Source: Stictocephala bisonia
Taxonomy: Eukaryota; Arthropoda; Insecta; Hemiptera; Membracidae
Length of the DNA stretch: 64,000 nt
Reading direction: 5' to 3'
Assembly: GCA_035578905.1 (NCBI GenBank)
Contig: JAQJVL010001186.1
Location: forward strand, 172,239-236,238
The notes under the pieces were generated by a model that was given only the letters and a program-made list of their open reading frames with translations, ran no database searches and was not told the DNA's origin. Made by a program: the position numbers and the translations under genes. Position 1 is the stretch's first letter. Every line of letters begins with the position of its first letter. This document shows positions 61,701-64,000 of this stretch, piece after piece.

Positions 61701-63493
61701 TGTATATGTAAAACGAATGTATGTATGCCTGTGTTTCTGTCTGTTTATTCTATTTTATTGCCAAAAATTCATCCGATTGTCATGAAATGTTTTGTATTTT
61801 TTCCCATGGAAGGTTTTACATGACCTTGTTTGTCATTATGGGTTATGATGATATAAGGAAACATTTTGATTAATGCAGGGTTCAATCAAAGCATTTTAAA
61901 AACAATTTACAGGACAACTCAGTCGATTTTATTAGGAGTCTTCTAATTTAATATTTACGTGAACAAAAATTAAATATTATTGTTTAAATATGTTTATAGC
62001 AATTGCAAAGAACGAGTAAATAACTAGTTGCGTATAAACTGCTATTTAACACCCTATCCTGCAGAATTTAAAAAAAAAATATTTTGTCAATCAGCTTGTC
62101 TACAGTAGTTTAAACTTGATTGTATGGTTCAATGTATATGATATATTAAATTAATTATTTATGTATCATAAACCGTTCTGAGAGGTTTCTTAAACTGCAC
62201 TCTTAATACTGACGTAGTTATATTAGCAAAAACAGTTCAACTCAAAATCCTTAACAATTCCAGTGTTGCATTGAAGACTAAGCGATGCATTGAAGAGCAC
62301 TGAGCACCGGGTCCGATACTGAACTCTGGTGGGGGTTGAGCAGTGAGCCGGCTCACATTCACACAGCAGAGTGCGTGATCCAGTTAGAGTAGTATACATC
62401 GATGATGTGAGGCAGAGTGCATAATCGGTGTGGACATCGTGTGAGTGAAGGTGGATGGACCGGAAACACACCGTGCGGCGGAGAGGCTTGTAGGTACGTG
62501 TATAATTCGATGGTGTGAGGAAGAGTGTGGATATCATGTGAGTGAAGGTGGATGGACCGGAAACACACCATGCGGTGGAGAGGCTTATAGGTACGTGTAT
62601 AATTCGATGGTGTGAGGAAGAGTGTGGACATCGTGTGAGTGAAGGTGGATGGACCGGAAACACACCATGCGGTGGAGAGGCTTATAGGTACGTGTATAAT
62701 TCGATGGTGTGAGGAAGAGTGTGGACATTGTGTGAGTGAAGGTGGATGGACCGGAAACACACCGTGCGGCGGAGAGGCTTGTAGGTACGTGAATACATCA
62801 ATGGTGTGAGGTAGAGTGTGCACATTGTGTGAGTGACGGTGGATGGACCGGAAACTCACTGTGTGGCAGAGAGGTTTATAGGTACGTGTATACATAGATG
62901 GTGTGAGGTAGAGTGTGCACATCGTGTGAGTGAAGGTGGGTGGACTGGAAACACACCATGCGGTGGAGAGGCTTATAGGTACGTGTATACATCGATGGTG
63001 TGAGGTAGAGTGTGCACATCGTGTGAGTGAAGTTGGATGGACCGGAAACACCGTGCGGTGGAGAGGCTTATAGGTACGTGTATACATAGATGGTGTGAGG
63101 TAGAGTGTGCACATCGTGTGAGTGAAGGTGGGTGGACTGGAAACACACCGTGCGGCGGAGAGGCTTATAGGTAGGTACGTATATACATCGATGGTGTGAG
63201 GTAGAGTGTGCACATCGTGTGAGTGAAAGTGGGTGGACCGGAAACACACCGTGCGGCGGAGAGGCTTATAGGTACGTGATAATAAAATTAACAGTGATAT
63301 CCAGTAGAAGATTGGTGACATACCTGGTATCCGACTTCCAAAGAGCTGTAGAGCCGGTGATGGGTCTGTCCGGCTGTGTAGCATGAGCTGTACTTAGTAC
63401 CTGGACCGGCGGCAAAAATATACTCGTCGTTGGTACGGAACTCATTGTTGATGACGATTCCGCTATTGTATACAATCCCAGCATTAGAGATAG
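46521..63493 (-). CDS. CFAP61: CFAP61 orthologue, C-terminal six exons (5' part outside window)
   Basis: Coding exons, 5' to 3' on the minus strand, are 63493-63324, 61102-60902, 57853-57743, 55726-55538, 49981-49916 and 46760-46521. All internal junctions have AG acceptors and GT donors. The joined frame encodes 324 residues after a split first codon. I recognise the family from landmarks shared with vertebrate CFAP61: FRTND..IFAAGP in the FAD/NAD-binding-like domain, LPGGWNYFRV, the GYFQLSL...V.CLSK block, GKHEKLLNNLVERYD...DLYAFFSQPWA, and a final LPMY near the C-terminus. CFAP61 belongs to the calmodulin- and spoke-associated complex at the base of axonemal radial spokes. In an insect it would act in sperm tails or motile-type sensory cilia. 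The N-terminal half lies beyond 64000. There is about 40 residues of extension after LPMY. Confidence 0.9.
46803..47250. mobile_element. MITE with TATACAGGGTGGAA inverted ends
   Basis: Left end TATACAGGGTGGAAAAATA. Right end read in reverse is TATACAAGGTGGAAGAAATA. It is about 450 bp with no coding frame. It sits in the last CFAP61 intron, about 40 bases upstream (on the gene strand) of the acceptor of the last exon. Confidence 0.75.
47810..48088 (-). repeat. SINE family S1, best copy
   Basis: Read on the minus strand: AATTGGTCGGTAGCGTAGTT (A box TAGCGTAGTTGG), then GTTCTCAGTTCGATCCC (B box) at tRNA-like spacing. A body of about 130 bases follows, then a tail with CTCATCACACTCATTCG, CCCATATCTTGACGATCGGC and GTCTTATGAATAAATAAA. 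It is intronic in CFAP61. Confidence 0.88.
48360..49015 (+). repeat. Repeat families D plus C, joined
   Basis: 48360-48715 is the inverse of 33421-33960 (TGGTGCCAGGTAACTGGCAC, CCTTTGTTATGTCAGATTGT, TGGCTTCCAGCCTTCGGCCT). 48716-49015 is family C (TTGTATGTTTTTGGCCATAA). The 94-codon frame at 48392-48676 lies inside the repeat and has no domain. Confidence 0.65.
49916..49981 (-). CDS. CFAP61: CFAP61 penultimate coding exon
   Basis: A 66-base micro-exon encoding DAKTGQEILKLLKNNHSILEFK in two 20-or-fewer blocks (DAKTGQEILKLLKNN, HSILEFK). It lies between acceptor TATTTCAG and donor GTGAGTATC, phase 0 at both ends. Confidence 0.85.
50090..52175. repeat. 21-bp minisatellite array, about 100 units
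   Basis: The unit is CATTACTCAACACATACTACC with variants CATTTTCTCAACACATACTCC, CTATTATTCAACACAAACTACC and CACGTACTACC. Some spacings are 20 or 22. Because 21 is a multiple of 3 and the unit lacks stops, a 485-codon plus-strand frame (50664-52121) with a heptad such as TTHYSTH appears. It is a repeat artefact. Blocks of variant units recur in the same order, forming a higher-order repeat of roughly 100-150 bases. It lies in CFAP61 intron 49982-55537. Confidence 0.95.
52342..52381 (+). mobile_element. Decayed Helitron 3' end
   Basis: AGGTTGGCACGCAAAGCATG, then CAGTTATGTCATCTAGT keeps the stem and the CTAG end of the family but has lost AGGGGTGTCCCC. Confidence 0.6.
52382..53015. other. Intronic AT-rich stretch
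   Basis: No exon, RNA or repeat is recognised. Confidence 0.4.
53016..53485. mobile_element. Foldback MITE, about 470 bp
   Basis: Left arm TTAAGGTGGTGCAATCGATT, GAGTTAATTATTTTCCAATT, CTTCCCTTGAGACAGGAAAA. Right arm TTTTCCTGTCTCAAGGGAAG, AATTGGAAAATAATTAACTC, CAATTGCACCACTTTAA. The arms are over 200 bases each, around a centre near 53250. It is intronic in CFAP61. Confidence 0.85.
53486..55287. other. Intronic stretch without further features
   Basis: AT-rich. I found no exon with matching splice sites and no recognisable repeat. Confidence 0.4.
55288..55502 (-). repeat. SINE family S1, head-less copy next to a splice site
   Basis: Contains the S1 tail and body (TTATTTATTC, AGATCGTCAAGATATGGGCG, GCCGGTGGTTATCAGCTGAT) but stops at GATTGGGATCGAA, before the tRNA-like A box. 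Its end lies about 35 bases from the donor of the CFAP61 exon at 55538. Confidence 0.8.
55538..55726 (-). CDS. CFAP61: CFAP61 internal exon
   Basis: 63 residues from EIPHRNLQCLYGKHEKLLNN through RYDLGLVPDLYAFFSQPWAY to GADMFIR. It sits between acceptor TCCGCAG and donor GTAATA. This is the best conserved block of the gene in the window (HE.LLNNL..RYD...DLY..F..PW). Confidence 0.92.
56150..56470 (-). pseudogene. Reverse-transcriptase fragment in CFAP61 intron
   Basis: On the minus strand, LNYGVPQGSLLSTVLFLIYV at about 56310-56370 is the conserved GVPQGS..GP.LF motif of non-LTR reverse transcriptases. Shortly after, AGDMTLFQL is a decayed form of the catalytic Y-x-D-D motif. Stops and deletions surround it. 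It is a short fragment from a family other than the jockey copy at 35340-39810. Confidence 0.7.
57743..57853 (-). CDS. CFAP61: CFAP61 internal exon
   Basis: 37 residues, GRVLITGNPFEDVGPGYFQL then SLSVFNTVVEVACLSKR. It lies between acceptor GTTTCAG and donor GTAAGT. It matches the family's short beta-rich segment before the LLNN block. Confidence 0.9.
57854..58668. other. Intronic stretch
   Basis: Contains a poly(A)/(AT)n run at 57889-57915 and a TATATA run at 58060-58090. Nothing else is recognised. Confidence 0.5.
58669..59050. repeat. 75-bp tandem repeat, about 5 copies
   Basis: The word TAGACAAACG occurs at about 58741, 58804, 58879 and 58954, and a decayed copy lies near 59029. One unit is 12-13 bases shorter because ACACAGGTATGT is missing. 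Because 75 is a multiple of 3, the minus strand shows repetitive 92- and 117-codon frames (VFRLSTSQIYG repeats). They are artefacts in the CFAP61 intron. Confidence 0.9.
59051..60901. other. Intronic stretch without further features
   Basis: No exon with compatible splice sites or recognised repeat. Short frames (59052-59246, 59583-59816) lack domains. Confidence 0.4.
60902..61102 (-). CDS. CFAP61: CFAP61 internal exon
   Basis: 67 residues from ASQIFRAVVEPADPKYPLNL through WPITLVAKLPGGWNYFRVSA to ECQRQSQGDS. It follows acceptor GGTATAG. I placed the donor at GTAAGC, which keeps phase 0 into the next exon. Reading through it gives a further VSSDVDVNLSK before a stop, which does not fit the family. 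Confidence 0.9.
61103..62394. other. Intronic stretch
   Basis: 61640-61990 has the look of a dispersed repeat (ATGTATGTATGCCTGTGTTT, TTCATCCGATTGTCATGAAA) but I find no second copy in the window. Confidence 0.4.
62395..63290. repeat. 97-bp minisatellite array, about 9 copies
   Basis: The unit runs GAGAGGCTTATAGGTACGTG, TATACATCGATGGTGTGAGG, TAGAGTGTGCACATCGTGTG, AGTGAAGGTGGATGGACCGG, AAACACACCGTGCGGCG. GAGAGGCTT occurs at 62481 and 62578, 97 bases apart, and on at similar spacing. Minus-strand frames of 146 and 341 codons (62223-62663, 62359-63384) are repeat artefacts, the latter also running antisense-free through part of the true exon. The array ends about 35 bases from the donor of the CFAP61 exon at 63324. 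Confidence 0.95.
63324..63493 (-). CDS. CFAP61: CFAP61 internal exon, most 5' in window
   Basis: 170 bases. The first two bases complete a codon begun in an upstream exon outside the window, then ISNAGIVYNSGIVINNEFRT, NDEYIFAAGPGTKYSSCYTA and GQTHHRLYSSLEVGYQ. Acceptor ATTCTAG, donor GTATGT. N-F-RTND-YIFAAGP resembles the last strand of FAD/NAD-binding oxidoreductase folds, consistent with the Rossmann-like C-terminal domain of CFAP61. Confidence 0.9.
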
Positions 63494-64000
63494 CTAGAAT
63501 ATTACAATGAAATCAGTATATTGGTCCCATTAAAAATCATCGATTAATTAATCTACTTGTGGAACTACCGATCATAAATAACTGTATCTTACTAGAAAGT
63601 CAGGTAGTAAATTGATTCAAATATAAAGTTAATATACACTATTTATTTATTTAGAAATATACTATAGTAACATTAATTTCTTTTGGATACTCAAACATAT
63701 GATAAATATGAAATGGCTAAATTATTTAAAATACGTTAACTGCATTTGGAAGTCAGAACTATATTTTAGCTAATCATTACATCAGTAGAAAATATTTAGT
63801 TGGATAAAAATATTGAACAAATATACTTCTGTTGGCAAGAAGTTACTTGTTGGCACTAAATTGTTGGTGATTTGTAGAAATTGACTGGAGATTTCCAGTG
63901 CTCCAGTTGTTATTAGGAACAATACGAATTGTAAATGTAGACTAAGGTAGTAAGTAACACCTGAAGACGACAAAGTTTTTATACATTTCGAAATGTTATA
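63494..64000. other. CFAP61 intron, upstream part
   Basis: A minus-strand 63-codon frame at 63782-63973 follows an acceptor-like TCTTCAG, but its translation has no resemblance to CFAP61. I do not call it an exon. Confidence 0.45.

Noticed and set aside
62359..63384. 341-codon minus-strand open frame
   Set aside because: It comes from the 97-bp array and continues out of frame into the real CFAP61 exon. The periodic translation shows it is an artefact.
63782..63973. Further upstream CFAP61 exon
   Set aside because: An acceptor-like site is present, but the translation shows none of the family landmarks and no convincing donor follows.

Overview
The window is AT-rich animal nuclear DNA, most likely from an insect and perhaps a hemipteran. 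That guess rests on spliced genes with long introns, insect-type Helitron, jockey and hAT elements, tRNA-derived SINEs and dense minisatellites. There is nothing bacterial in it. Only one host gene is clearly recognisable: the 3' half of a CFAP61 (cilia- and flagella-associated protein 61) orthologue on the minus strand. Its last six coding exons lie between 63493 and the stop codon at 46521. All internal splice junctions carry GT/AG and their reading phases agree.

Left part (1-34 kb): no confident host gene. It is a mosaic of repeats: SINE copies of two families, a 1.2-kb foldback element (1374-2545), a 2.6-kb array of a 95-bp minisatellite (5693-8290), a tandemly duplicated exon-like segment (about 10.2 and 11.5 kb) followed by a 21-22-bp minisatellite, Helitrons, hAT-like MITEs, a striking cluster of nested palindromes (18.2-20 kb), a piggyBac-like remnant and a non-LTR RNase H fragment (30.5-31 kb).

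Middle part (34-46 kb): a nearly full-length jockey-type LINE (ORF1 gag, ORF2 endonuclease and reverse transcriptase, poly(A)) carrying a few inactivating lesions. Its poly(A) abuts a Helitron 3' end. Next come a decayed PIF/Harbinger (HARBI1-like) transposase joined directly to a second decayed jockey fragment, and a 2.5-kb element with long inverted termini. That element carries a broken two-exon gene for an acidic then Lys/Arg-rich protein.

Right part (46-64 kb): the CFAP61 exons, with introns loaded with MITEs, SINEs, a reverse-transcriptase fragment and three minisatellite arrays (21-, 75- and 97-bp units). The long open frames in this region (485 aa at 50.7-52.1 kb, 341 aa at 62.4-63.4 kb) are products of repeat periodicity and are not genes.

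The observations most worth following are two SINE families with different tRNA-like heads but one shared 3' tail, the nested palindrome and Helitron cluster at 18-20 kb, the inverted-repeat element at 43.5-46 kb with its short deletion derivative at 16.4 kb, and a higher-order duplication inside the 95-bp minisatellite.
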